A stretch of DNA of 5,437 bases, from assembly GCA_002256685.1 (NCBI GenBank), contig NQJH01000134.1:1-5437 (forward strand), written 5' to 3'. Shown piece after piece: positions 1-5,415 of this stretch (position 1 is its first letter; every line of letters starts with the position of its first letter). The notes below the pieces were generated by a model that did no database searches, was not told where the DNA came from, and saw only the letters and a program-made list of their open reading frames with translations. The translations under genes were made by a program, and so were the position numbers. The stretch is from Methylococcaceae bacterium NSP1-2 (GTDB taxonomy: Bacteria; Pseudomonadota; Gammaproteobacteria; Methylococcales; Methylomonadaceae).

Positions 1-925
1 TATCGGTGATAGTCGCGGGTAGAACATTGAGAATGCTGGTAGCTTTAGCGACTTCGAGGGTAATGCTGACATCACGCGCATAAATTTGAATGCGTAATGG
101 TGTGCCTAGCGCGGCATTGATTGCAGATAAACTCAGTTCACCACCCGCAAACGCTACGCGAGTTAGATGATAAGCGGTTTCATGCTCAATAACGGTTGCT
201 TGCCAAACACTCGCGGCTTGCCTGTCTTGAGATTGTGGGAGGTCTATACGGCTGAGGGTTTCTGATAACAAACCCGCCGCTTGTACTTTGCCATCCGCTA
301 ACAGCACTAAATAATCGGCTAATTGGGCGACTTCTTGCTGAGAATGGGTGACATACAACACGGGAATATTCAGTTCACTGTGTAAGCGGGTTAGAAAGGG
401 CAGAATTTCTTGTTTACGCTGGGAATCCAGCGACGCTAGTGGTTCATCCATTAGCAATAGTTCGGGATTCAATACCAACGCCCGCGCAATAGCGACCCGT
501 TGCCGTTCACCGCCTGATAAGCGTTCTGGCATTCTTTCTAGTAAGTGCGCAATGCCTAATAGCTCAATCACTTGATCAAACTTTGCGGTTTTTGCGTTCT
601 GTCCGATACGTTTTAAGCCATAACATAAATTATCTAACACCGTTAAATGAGCGAATAAATTGGCTTCTTGAAACACATAGCCCAGTGAGCGTTTATGTGT
701 CGGTAAAAACAGCTTATTGTCGCTGTTTTGCCATATTTTGCCATTGATGGTTAATAACCCTTGTGGTGCGTGTTGCAAACCGGCGATACAGCGTAATAAC
801 GTGGTTTTTCCTGAGCCTGAATGCCCAAATAACACAGTGATGCCAGAACTAGGCAAACGTAGGTCAACATCTAATGAAAACGCGCCGTAATTGAGTTTAA
901 ATTGGGCAATGATTGAATCAGTCAT
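1..925 (-). CDS. modC: Molybdate ABC transporter ATP-binding protein ModC (C-terminus beyond window)
   Basis: This is the ATPase subunit that powers molybdate import from the cytoplasmic face of the inner membrane. I translated about 308 codons from the ATG at 925. Walker A is GHSGSGKTT (residues 34-42), the Q-loop is YVFQEA (Q86), the ABC signature is LSGGERQRV (136-144), Walker B is LLLMDEP (156-162), the D-loop SLD follows at 165-167, and the H-loop is VTHS (H194). After the ATPase domain, SILNVLPATITD (about 297-308) is the start of the C-terminal TOBE/Mop molybdate-binding domain typical of ModC. The family is usually 350-365 residues, so roughly 50 residues are missing because the window begins there, not because the gene is broken. 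The start codon overlaps the modB stop as ATGA (922-925), which indicates translational coupling and a shared transcript. The Mop domain and the neighbouring modA and modB separate it from other ABC ATPases. Confidence 0.95.
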   Translation of the reverse strand, partial: MTDSIIAQFKLNYGAFSLDVDLRLPSSGITVLFGHSGSGKTTLLRCIAGLQHAPQGLLTINGKIWQNSDNKLFLPTHKRSLGYVFQEANLFAHLTVLDNLCYGLKRIGQNAKTAKFDQVIELLGIAHLLERMPERLSGGERQRVAIARALVLNPELLLMDEPLASLDSQRKQEILPFLTRLHSELNIPVLYVTHSQQEVAQLADYLVLLADGKVQAAGLLSETLSRIDLPQSQDRQAASVWQATVIEHETAYHLTRVAFAGGELSLSAINAALGTPLRIQIYARDVSITLEVAKATSILNVLPATITD

Positions 926-1605
926 TTTAGCGGTGCGACAGAATTGGTTTTAAGCGTGCTGTACAACAACAATAAAACCAAGAATGAAAATACCAATAAG
1001 CCACCCGCTAAACCATGCGCTTGACTGTATTCCATCGCTTCAACATGATTATAAATCTGCACCGATACCACGCGCGTTCTTTCGGGAATATTGCCGCCTA
1101 CCATTAACACCACGCCAAACTCGCCAACCGTATGGGTGAAGCCTAGAATTGCCGCTGTTAAAAATCCAAAACGTGATAACGGCATCACAACGGTGAAAAA
1201 GGTATCCAGCGGATTAGCGCGTAAAGTTGCCGCCGCTTCTAAAGGTGCGTCACCGATAGCCGTGAACGCGGTTTGTAAAGGTTGCACGACAAACGGTAAG
1301 GAATACAATACCGATGAGACCACTAAGCCAGCAAAGGTAAATGGCAACGTTCCTATGCCTAATTTAGTGGTCAGTTGACCGACTACGCCGTTAGGACTCA
1401 TCAACACTAATAAATAAAAACCCAATACTGAAGGTGGCAACACTAACGGTAGCGCGACTAACGCATTACAAACACTTTTCCAGCGAAAGCGGGTGCGAAC
1501 TAACCACCACGCTAACGGCGTACCCAGTAACAATAAAATAAACGTTGCAAGACTGGCGACCTTAAGCGTCAACCATAACGCATCAATATCAGCCGCGCTT
1601 AGCAT
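922..1605 (-). CDS. modB: Molybdate ABC transporter permease ModB
   Basis: ModB is the inner-membrane permease; two copies form the molybdate channel and dock on the ModC dimer. The 227 residues match the usual family length (about 225-230). Hydrophobic segments lie near residues 12-36, 46-69, 90-108, 145-165 and 200-217. The cytoplasmic EAA loop that contacts the ATPase is visible as EAAATLRANP (123-132), ending in VVMPL. HTVGEFGVVLM followed by GGNIPERTRV is a ModB hallmark. The EAA loop has Arg at position 129 where the general ABC permease motif has Gly; I believe this is common in the Azotobacter/Pseudomonas-type ModB branch, but that is from memory. The start at 1605 (MLSAADIDALW) fits the family, although no clear Shine-Dalgarno sequence precedes it. 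It lies 54 bp after modA and overlaps modC by 4 bp. Confidence 0.95.
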   Translation of the reverse strand: MLSAADIDALWLTLKVASLATFILLLLGTPLAWWLVRTRFRWKSVCNALVALPLVLPPSVLGFYLLVLMSPNGVVGQLTTKLGIGTLPFTFAGLVVSSVLYSLPFVVQPLQTAFTAIGDAPLEAAATLRANPLDTFFTVVMPLSRFGFLTAAILGFTHTVGEFGVVLMVGGNIPERTRVVSVQIYNHVEAMEYSQAHGLAGGLLVFSFLVLLLLYSTLKTNSVAPLK

Positions 1606-1624
1606 AAGAAATCGTGGTTGTTAT

Positions 1625-1651
1625 GTCGGGTTACGCTATCGCTAACCCAAC
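1625..1651. repeat. REP-like palindrome between modA and modB
   Basis: On the minus (transcribed) strand the arms GTTGGGTTA and TAACCCGAC pair over nine positions, one of them a G-T wobble. Inside, GC pairs with GC around a GATA loop with one bulged G. The arm consensus GGTTGGGTT...AACCC resembles a short repeat seen between genes in many proteobacteria and cyanobacteria (recalled, not searched). It begins 9 nt after the modA stop and ends about 20 nt before the modB start, so it is transcribed within the operon. No T-run follows, so it is unlikely to be an efficient intrinsic terminator. A role in mRNA stability or differential expression is inference. Confidence 0.6.
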
Positions 1652-1659
1652 CTACGGAT

Positions 1660-2430
1660 TCAATTAGCCAAGCCATAACCGTATTTACTAATAATTGCTT
1701 TCGCTTCAGGCGATTTTAAAAATTGTATCAAGGCGGGGGCGGCAGGATTGCCTTCACCTTTTTTCAATAGCACTGCATTTTGCTTAATCGGCGTATAAAG
1801 ATTTTCAGGAACTTGCCACGCCGAACCGTTCACTATCTTGCTTTTATCAGGATTAATAACTTGCGATAAGGCAACAAAACCCAATTCAGCATTGCCTGTG
1901 CTTATAAATTGATAAGTTTGGGTGATATTCTCGCCTTGTACGAACAAAGGTTGCAGTTTATCAAACAAGGTTTTAGTTTTTAAAACCTCCACTGCCGCCG
2001 CACCGTAAGGCGCAAGTTTTGGATCAGCCAATGCCAAATGTTTAAAACTACCTTTACTGAGAATCTCGCCTTTGTCATCAACCAAGTTAGCCGTTGCTGA
2101 CCATAAAACTAATTTGCCAATCGCATAGGTAAAACTACTATCAGCCACCGCAAAGCCGTCTTGCGCTACTTTAGCGGTGGTCTTGTCATCAGCGGCTAAG
2201 AACACTTCAAAGGGTGCGGCATTTTCTATTTGAGCAACAAATTTACCCGATGCACCAAAAGATAGATTGGCACTGTACCCCGTCTTTTTTTCAAATAGCT
2301 CGGCAATTTCTGTCATTGGTTTAGTAAAGTTAGCCGCAACTGCTACTATCGTGGTTTCGGCTTGGCTTATCATGCTGACAGTCAATAAACCAATGACCGT
2401 TAGCAAACGAATGAATCTATGAAAAAACAT
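1660..2430 (-). CDS. modA: Periplasmic molybdate-binding protein ModA
   Basis: ModA captures molybdate in the periplasm and delivers it to the ModBC transporter. The 256-residue protein starts with a Sec signal peptide: basic residues near positions 4-8, a hydrophobic core at 9-21, and probable cleavage after SQA (residue 24). In mature numbering Asn10 (VAANFTKPM), Ser37 (FGASGK) and Tyr118 (LAPYGAAA) fall on the positions I recall as oxyanion ligands in the Azotobacter vinelandii ModA structure, so this looks like that branch and not the E. coli type. TGNAELGFVALSQ (178-190) is a family motif. I chose the ATG at 2430 over the in-frame ATG at 2526 because AGGAG lies 5 nt upstream and the signal peptide then starts correctly; the longer form would place 32 unlike residues before it. 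It is the first gene of modABC, divergent from modE, and probably repressed by ModE. Confidence 0.95.
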   Translation of the reverse strand: MFFHRFIRLLTVIGLLTVSMISQAETTIVAVAANFTKPMTEIAELFEKKTGYSANLSFGASGKFVAQIENAAPFEVFLAADDKTTAKVAQDGFAVADSSFTYAIGKLVLWSATANLVDDKGEILSKGSFKHLALADPKLAPYGAAAVEVLKTKTLFDKLQPLFVQGENITQTYQFISTGNAELGFVALSQVINPDKSKIVNGSAWQVPENLYTPIKQNAVLLKKGEGNPAAPALIQFLKSPEAKAIISKYGYGLAN

Positions 2431-2435
2431 GGTGA

Positions 2436-2440
2436 CTCCT
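2436..2440 (-). promoter_or_regulatory. modA ribosome binding site that fixes the start
   Basis: AGGAG on the minus strand, with 5 nt between it and the ATG at 2430. It is the clearest Shine-Dalgarno site of the mod locus and decides the modA start against the upstream in-frame ATG at 2526. Confidence 0.8.
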
Positions 2441-2451
2441 AATTTTTTTCG

Positions 2452-2472
2452 TTCCCCCGCAACGCGTGGGAA
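2452..2472 (-). promoter_or_regulatory. GC-rich hairpin in the modA leader
   Basis: The transcribed strand pairs TTCCC with GGGAA and CGC with GCG around a 3-nt GTT loop, with a single A-G mismatch in the stem. The hairpin ends 21 nt before the modA ATG and is followed by CGAAAAAAATT and then the ribosome binding site. A run of A rather than U after the stem argues against a terminator. It could stabilise the 5' end of the mRNA or modulate initiation; the function is not shown by sequence. Confidence 0.5.
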
Positions 2473-2565
2473 ATAGTAACTCGTATTAAAAACGCTACAC
2501 ATAGAAATAATCAATATCCTGAGCATTGGTTTTGTGGAATTATTAAGTCGCCTATAACTGTAAAT

Positions 2566-2596
2566 TTAACAGGGATTACCTTTTGAGCATTATAAT
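2566..2596 (+). promoter_or_regulatory. Candidate modE promoter
   Basis: Plus strand TTAACA (2566-2571, five of six matches to TTGACA) and TATAAT (2591-2596, perfect) are separated by 19 bp, longer than ideal. Transcription would start near 2603, inside the ModE operator, which predicts autorepression. The -10 box overlaps the -10 box of the divergent modA promoter. An alternative pair, TTGAGC (2583-2588) and TACAAA (2605-2610) with 16-bp spacing, is also possible. Confidence 0.45.
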
Positions 2597-2616
2597 TCGC
2601 TATGTACAAAAGTAAA
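2589..2616 (-). promoter_or_regulatory. Probable modABC promoter
   Basis: The minus strand reads a perfect -10 box TATAAT (2594-2589) with TTTACT (2616-2611, four of six matches to TTGACA) 16 bp upstream. Transcription would start near 2582, giving a leader of about 150 nt before modA. The -35 box and the spacer lie inside the ModE operator, so bound ModE should block RNA polymerase. Confidence 0.6.
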
Positions 2617-2623
2617 TAACGAT
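2596..2623. promoter_or_regulatory. ModE operator (molybdenum box)
   Basis: The left half is TTCGCTATGTA (2596-2606), then a 6-nt spacer, then TAAATAACGAT (2613-2623). The right half read on the other strand is ATCGTTATTTA, identical to the left half at 8 of 11 positions. This matches the enterobacterial ModE consensus as I recall it: ATCGCTATATA, N6, TATATAACGAT. It sits between divergent modA and modE, overlapping the modA -35 region and the probable modE transcription start. The last base is 20 nt before the modE start codon. Confidence 0.85.
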
Positions 2624-2643
2624 TGTGAAAACAAACTATCAAT

Positions 2644-3474
2644 ATGTCGAATATTTTTAATATGGAAAAAAAACAAAATGGCAATATCCCACCAATGTGG
2701 GTGGAAGGTGAATTACGGTTAGCGGGCGCATTGGATAACCGTATTATTGGCTTGCTAACGGCTATTCAAAAAACGGGTTCACTGAATCAAGCCGCTAAAC
2801 AACTGGGCTTGAGTTATAAAGGCGCGTGGCAAATTCTCGAACGAACCAATAACAGTGCACCCAAAATATTAGTAACGACTGCGACGGGCGGTAGTAAAGG
2901 CGGTGGCAGTTGTTTAACGGATGCAGGACAAGCGTTACTCGCGCTTTTTACTCGCTTAGAACAACAACATCAGCATTTTCTTGAACAACTGAATCGTGAT
3001 CTGGCAAATAATCCCGATATGGTTTTGCTATTACAACGCTTGGTTGTTAAAACCAGTGCGCGTAATCAACTGTTTGGGCGGGTGACTGATATTCGCGCGG
3101 GTAGCGTTAATGCGGAAGTGATGGTGCAGTTGAAAGGCGGAGAAACTATCGTCACCACAACAGACCTCAGTTTATTGACTGAACTTGAATTAAAAATCGG
3201 TGTTGATGCGGTGCTGTTAATTAACAGTGCGGACATCACTTTAGTTGTTGAGGCAAATTCTCATCAATTTTCTGCGCGTAATCATTTGGCTTGCCATGTC
3301 CTTTCTATTCAACAAACCGCTGCCAATGTAGAAGTCATCGTGTTATTGCCGAGTGGCGAAACGCTGATCGCTAACATTGTCCCAGAAAGCTTGGAAAACC
3401 TAAAACTCTCAATAGGGAAGCCGGTGTGGGTGATATTTAAAGCAAATGTACCGTATTTGGGCATCCGCGAATAA
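2644..3474 (+). CDS. modE: Molybdate-dependent transcriptional regulator ModE
   Basis: ModE is a dimeric cytoplasmic repressor that binds DNA when loaded with molybdate and turns off modABC. The N-terminal winged helix-turn-helix spans about residues 22-115: the helix-turn-helix is SLNQAAKQLGLSYKGAWQIL (46-65) and the wing is the glycine-rich GGSKGGGSCL (82-91). Two C-terminal Mop domains follow, each opening with the family signature: TSARNQLFGRV (137-147) and SARNHLACHV (210-219). At 276 residues it is a little longer than E. coli ModE (262), mainly from about 18 extra N-terminal residues. The start is uncertain: ATG codons at 2644, 2662 and 2695 are in frame and none has a good Shine-Dalgarno site; I kept the first because it lies 20 nt after the operator. 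It is divergent from modABC and probably controls both directions through the operator at 2596-2623. Confidence 0.93.
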   Translation: MSNIFNMEKKQNGNIPPMWVEGELRLAGALDNRIIGLLTAIQKTGSLNQAAKQLGLSYKGAWQILERTNNSAPKILVTTATGGSKGGGSCLTDAGQALLALFTRLEQQHQHFLEQLNRDLANNPDMVLLLQRLVVKTSARNQLFGRVTDIRAGSVNAEVMVQLKGGETIVTTTDLSLLTELELKIGVDAVLLINSADITLVVEANSHQFSARNHLACHVLSIQQTAANVEVIVLLPSGETLIANIVPESLENLKLSIGKPVWVIFKANVPYLGIRE

Positions 3475-3540
3475 TTCACCGCTCGATAATACACACCCGT
3501 TTCAAAAATTCGTACGGCTCACTGCCATTAAGTTAACTTA

Positions 3541-3560
3541 GACAAGCTCAGCACAAACGG
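3541..3560. repeat. Possible remnant of a dispersed intergenic repeat
   Basis: GACAAGCTCAGCACAAACGG closely resembles the widespread intergenic repeat core CGACAAGCTCAGGACGAACGG that I recall from many proteobacterial genomes. Only one arm is recognisable here, next to the palindrome TAAGTTAACTTA, so it looks like a decayed copy. Genome-wide copy number cannot be seen from this window. Confidence 0.4.
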
Positions 3561-3761
3561 CTTTAGTGTGCCTTCGGCTACGGTTTTAACCATTGATTGT
3601 CGCAAAACCGAGAAAGTGGCAGGCGTATCATTATTGAAAATGAATATAACGAAAGCCATAGCGAGTAATGCGGTGATTTTTATTAATGGCACACGCTATG
3701 CTTACAAAAAACTACTGTGTTATTGGCATACACGCTAATACATGTTACGGTGTTTTTTTAT

Positions 3762-3776
3762 TATAGTAATTTAAGG
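3762..3776 (+). promoter_or_regulatory. Possible -10 box and ribosome binding site for the gene at 3784
   Basis: TATAGT (3762-3767) is a five-of-six -10 box without a good -35 partner; TTGGCA (3723-3728) is a better -35 but has only a poor -10 at proper spacing. TAAGG (3772-3776) is a usable Shine-Dalgarno site 7 nt before the ATG at 3784 and supports that start. The ribosome binding site is more secure than the promoter. Confidence 0.45.
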
Positions 3777-3783
3777 TGTTTAT

Positions 3784-4047
3784 ATGTTTGAAGTTGTTGT
3801 CTTGTTCGTACTTGTCGTTGCAGCATGGTATGCCCGTCCGTTTTTTTTCAAATCGAAAATCGCTAATCAATCGACCTGCTCAAACAAATTGAAAGTCCCA
3901 GAGGATTCCGTACTTAGACGGCATTTCCTCACCCATTTACAAAGTGAAATCGAATCCGCCTTATTTGCACGTCCAACCGATTCTGTTTTACAGCGACATT
4001 ACGATTCGTTGGTTACTGCTGAACTAGAAAATCGTTTGGCAAAATAA
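3784..4047 (+). CDS. Small membrane-anchored protein with two PxDSVLxRH repeats, function unknown
   Basis: I do not recognise a named family. The 87-residue protein has one N-terminal hydrophobic helix (about residues 3-17, FEVVVLFVLVVAAWY) followed by basic residues (R18, K23, K25), which suggests an anchor with the C-terminal part in the cytoplasm. The rest is two 22-residue repeats, 39-60 and 64-85, joined by FAR. They begin PEDSVLRRHF and PTDSVLQRHY and both end in an acidic, helical stretch (EIESAL, ELENRL); 10 of 22 positions are identical. About half of the shared residues use different codons, so the duplication is old and under protein-level selection. I recall similar repeat proteins as hypothetical genes in sulfur- and methane-oxidising gammaproteobacteria, but could not check. 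TAAGG lies 7 nt before the start, and a strong stem-loop follows the stop, so it appears to be a single-gene transcript unrelated to molybdate uptake. Confidence 0.75.
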   Translation: MFEVVVLFVLVVAAWYARPFFFKSKIANQSTCSNKLKVPEDSVLRRHFLTHLQSEIESALFARPTDSVLQRHYDSLVTAELENRLAK

Positions 4048-4062
4048 ATAAATTAAACTATT

Positions 4063-4092
4063 CAGTTTGCGGCATATACTTGCCGCAAACTG
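4063..4092. terminator. Perfect 12-bp stem-loop after the small gene, terminator-like
   Basis: CAGTTTGCGGCA (4063-4074) pairs perfectly with TGCCGCAAACTG (4081-4092) around a TATACT loop, 15 nt after the stop at 4047. The stem is strong, but what follows (GTTCATAAC) is not a proper T-run. On the minus strand the downstream sequence is somewhat more T-rich. It may end the small gene's transcript or protect its 3' end. Confidence 0.55.
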
Positions 4093-4130
4093 GTTCATAA
4101 CATAATCTTCACTGCGTATTTTTTAGTGGC

Positions 4131-4168
4131 ATAATATCATATTATTATATACCATACCATATAATATG
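4131..4168. repeat. AT-rich segment with nested inverted repeats
   Basis: ATAATAT and ATATTAT (4131-4145) are mirror arms around a single C, and CATATTAT (4138-4145) also pairs with ATAATATG (4161-4168). The stretch is almost all A and T. It may be a promoter region, a protein binding site or simply a flexible target near the insertion sequence; nothing decides between these. Confidence 0.4.
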
Positions 4169-4187
4169 AAATTAACAACCGAGATAT

Positions 4188-4210
4188 TATAATTGTTTTG
4201 ATTGGTGGAG
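4188..4210 (+). promoter_or_regulatory. Candidate promoter and ribosome binding site reading into the insertion sequence
   Basis: A perfect TATAAT (4188-4193) is followed by GGTGGAG (4204-4210), a good Shine-Dalgarno match, and the insertion sequence starts 8 nt later with no start codon in between. There is no good -35 box at the right distance. It could be the 5' end of a gene whose start was separated from it by the insertion. Confidence 0.3.
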
Positions 4211-4217
4211 AAAAAGG

Positions 4218-4238
4218 CAGGGCTTACGCACGAAATTT
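4218..4238 (+). repeat. Terminal inverted repeat, transposase 3' end
   Basis: 21 bp identical to the reverse complement of 5416-5436. The last four codons and the stop of the transposase (4238-4224, read KFRA then TAA) lie inside it. Confidence 0.92.
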
Positions 4239-5354
4239 CCCGAACAGAATGCTATCCATATAATCGTTACTCCAGCCTGCTTTTTTCCGTTTTGCTCGGA
4301 TACTGTTCCTAGATGTTGAGTCCTGTCGAATGAGGTTGAGAGCGATCTTACGCAGAATAGCAAAGCAGCGAGCAGAGTTAGACTCTCTGATTCGACACTC
4401 ATCTTCTCGAAAACTCATGTCCAGCACCCAATGCAGGCGGTTTTCAATACCCCAGTGACTACGAATTGCTCGGATTTGCTGCGCTACGGAATCATTACAA
4501 CTCGAGAGGAAATAGCGAATCTCGCACCGTGTCTTATCTTGGTTAGCCACATGACGGATGGTCTCGACTGCCAGTACTTGCCGTAACCCATGCCACTGTT
4601 GCAATGCCGGTAAATGGCAGGCATCTGGACATACAAAAGCACGACGACGCACCAGCCGACCATGACTCTCATCAAAATAATCCACTGTTGGACGAAGTGA
4701 ACTTCCCACACGAAAGCAGCGTTCGGCACAATAGCTTTGCACCGCTTCGTGCATTCGTTTTTGATTACCTTTGAGTGCCAAGATGTAATCCGCTCCCTGA
4801 GCGATAATTTTCTCAGCAATAGCACGTTGGCAGCCCATCGCATCAATGGTAATAATACTGCCCTTGAGGTTTAGGCTGTCGAGCAGTTCAGGAATAGCCG
4901 TAATCTCATTAGACTTGCCGTCTACTTTACGTTGCCCAATGGCAATCCCTCGCCGAGTAGAAAATGCACTCAACAAGTGGAACGGCTTCTGCTCCTTACT
5001 CGCATCAAAAGACCGACGTAATGTCTTGCCATCGATAGCCACCACCTCGCGCTGTTCTACGCTGGAAAAACTAGCGACCCATTCAAGAAAACAATGCTCG
5101 ATGGCATCTGGATTAATAATCATGAATAGCCGCCGAAAGGTATCATGTGAAGGTATACCGTTTTGCAACCCTAAGAACGTTGCTAGCCAGTCCTTCTTCT
5201 CTTTGCCGTATAGCTCAATATCTTCCCAACTTTCAGCTCCAGCAACCACCGCACACACAGCAATCACTAGAATATCAATCAGACGATGTAAAACCTTTCC
5301 AGCACAACGCGGATCCTCCAGTACAGAAAAATGCTTAACCAGTCGTGTGTACAT
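4224..5354 (-). CDS. ISAs1-family DDE transposase
   Basis: This enzyme cuts and joins the ends of the surrounding element. The 376-residue length is normal for the family, which also includes the E. coli H-repeat proteins. The N-terminal part has the family-type opening HFSVLEDPR (8-16) and IPSHDTFRRLF (67-77). The RNase H-like catalytic core follows: first Asp in VAIDGKTLRRS (D108), second Asp in IITIDAMGCQ (D171) with ADYILALKGNQ (188-198) after it, and the catalytic Glu in SHWGIENRLHW (E304), followed by LDMSFREDECR. All three catalytic residues are present and there is no frameshift, so it should be functional. The start at 5354 is preceded by AAGGA 6 nt upstream. That site and the start codon are buried in a 15-bp hairpin (5353-5387). 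The stop codon lies inside the terminal inverted repeat. Confidence 0.93.
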   Translation of the reverse strand: MYTRLVKHFSVLEDPRCAGKVLHRLIDILVIAVCAVVAGAESWEDIELYGKEKKDWLATFLGLQNGIPSHDTFRRLFMIINPDAIEHCFLEWVASFSSVEQREVVAIDGKTLRRSFDASKEQKPFHLLSAFSTRRGIAIGQRKVDGKSNEITAIPELLDSLNLKGSIITIDAMGCQRAIAEKIIAQGADYILALKGNQKRMHEAVQSYCAERCFRVGSSLRPTVDYFDESHGRLVRRRAFVCPDACHLPALQQWHGLRQVLAVETIRHVANQDKTRCEIRYFLSSCNDSVAQQIRAIRSHWGIENRLHWVLDMSFREDECRIRESNSARCFAILRKIALNLIRQDSTSRNSIRAKRKKAGWSNDYMDSILFGKFRA

Positions 5355-5387
5355 TCTTTATCCTTTGTTTATCAAAGGATAAAGAAT
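5353..5387 (-). promoter_or_regulatory. Hairpin covering the transposase ribosome binding site and start codon
   Basis: On the plus strand ATTCTTTATCCTTTG (5353-5367) is a perfect inverted repeat of CAAAGGATAAAGAAT (5373-5387), with a 5-nt loop. In the transposase mRNA the 3' arm contains the AAGGA ribosome binding site and the first two bases of the AUG. Transcripts that include the 5' arm, such as read-through from outside the element, should be poorly translated, as known for IS10 and IS50. The base pairing is seen; the control role is inferred by analogy. Confidence 0.7.
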
Positions 5388-5415
5388 CACTAATTTTTAT
5401 AGTTATTGTCCAGAA

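Larger units (their letters stand above)
3475..3783. other. Non-coding interval between modE and the small repeat protein gene
   Basis: No convincing reading frame in either direction. Contents: a perfect 12-bp palindrome TAAGTTAACTTA (3529-3540), a decayed dispersed repeat (3541-3560), a weak 7-bp inverted repeat CGGTTTT/AAAACCG (3581-3587 and 3604-3610) with a 16-nt loop, and the promoter and ribosome binding site of the next gene at the 3' end. I see no clear intrinsic terminator for modE. Confidence 0.6.

Noticed and set aside
348..575. Plus-strand 75-codon reading frame
   Set aside because: It lies antisense to the ModC signature and Walker B region, whose protein motifs are unambiguous; no ribosome binding site or family resemblance.
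1025..1240. Arg129 in the ModB EAA loop in place of the usual Gly, as a defect
   Set aside because: The rest of the loop and the ModB signature are intact, and I believe this branch of ModB often has Arg here, so it is more likely a subfamily trait.
1091..1378. Plus-strand 95-codon reading frame
   Set aside because: Antisense shadow of modB, with no recognisable domain.
2451..2472. modA leader hairpin as an attenuator
   Set aside because: The run after the stem in the transcript is A, not U, so intrinsic termination is not expected in the modA direction.
2431..2526. Longer modA reading from the in-frame ATG at 2526 (32 extra residues)
   Set aside because: It would bury the signal peptide, has no good ribosome binding site, and AGGAG sits precisely before the ATG at 2430.
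2431..2582. Molybdenum cofactor riboswitch in the modA leader
   Set aside because: The leader is long enough, but I could not recognise the conserved core of that RNA class and see only one clear hairpin.
3581..3610. Inverted repeat CGGTTTT/AAAACCG as a modE terminator
   Set aside because: Only 7 bp with a 16-nt loop, no following T-run, and more than 100 nt after the modE stop.
4484..4846. Minus-strand 120-codon reading frame overlapping the transposase
   Set aside because: Alternate frame inside an intact transposase, with no sign of a programmed frameshift.
4846..5382. Plus-strand 178-codon reading frame
   Set aside because: Antisense to the transposase N-terminal half and catalytic core; composition looks like reverse translation of the real gene.
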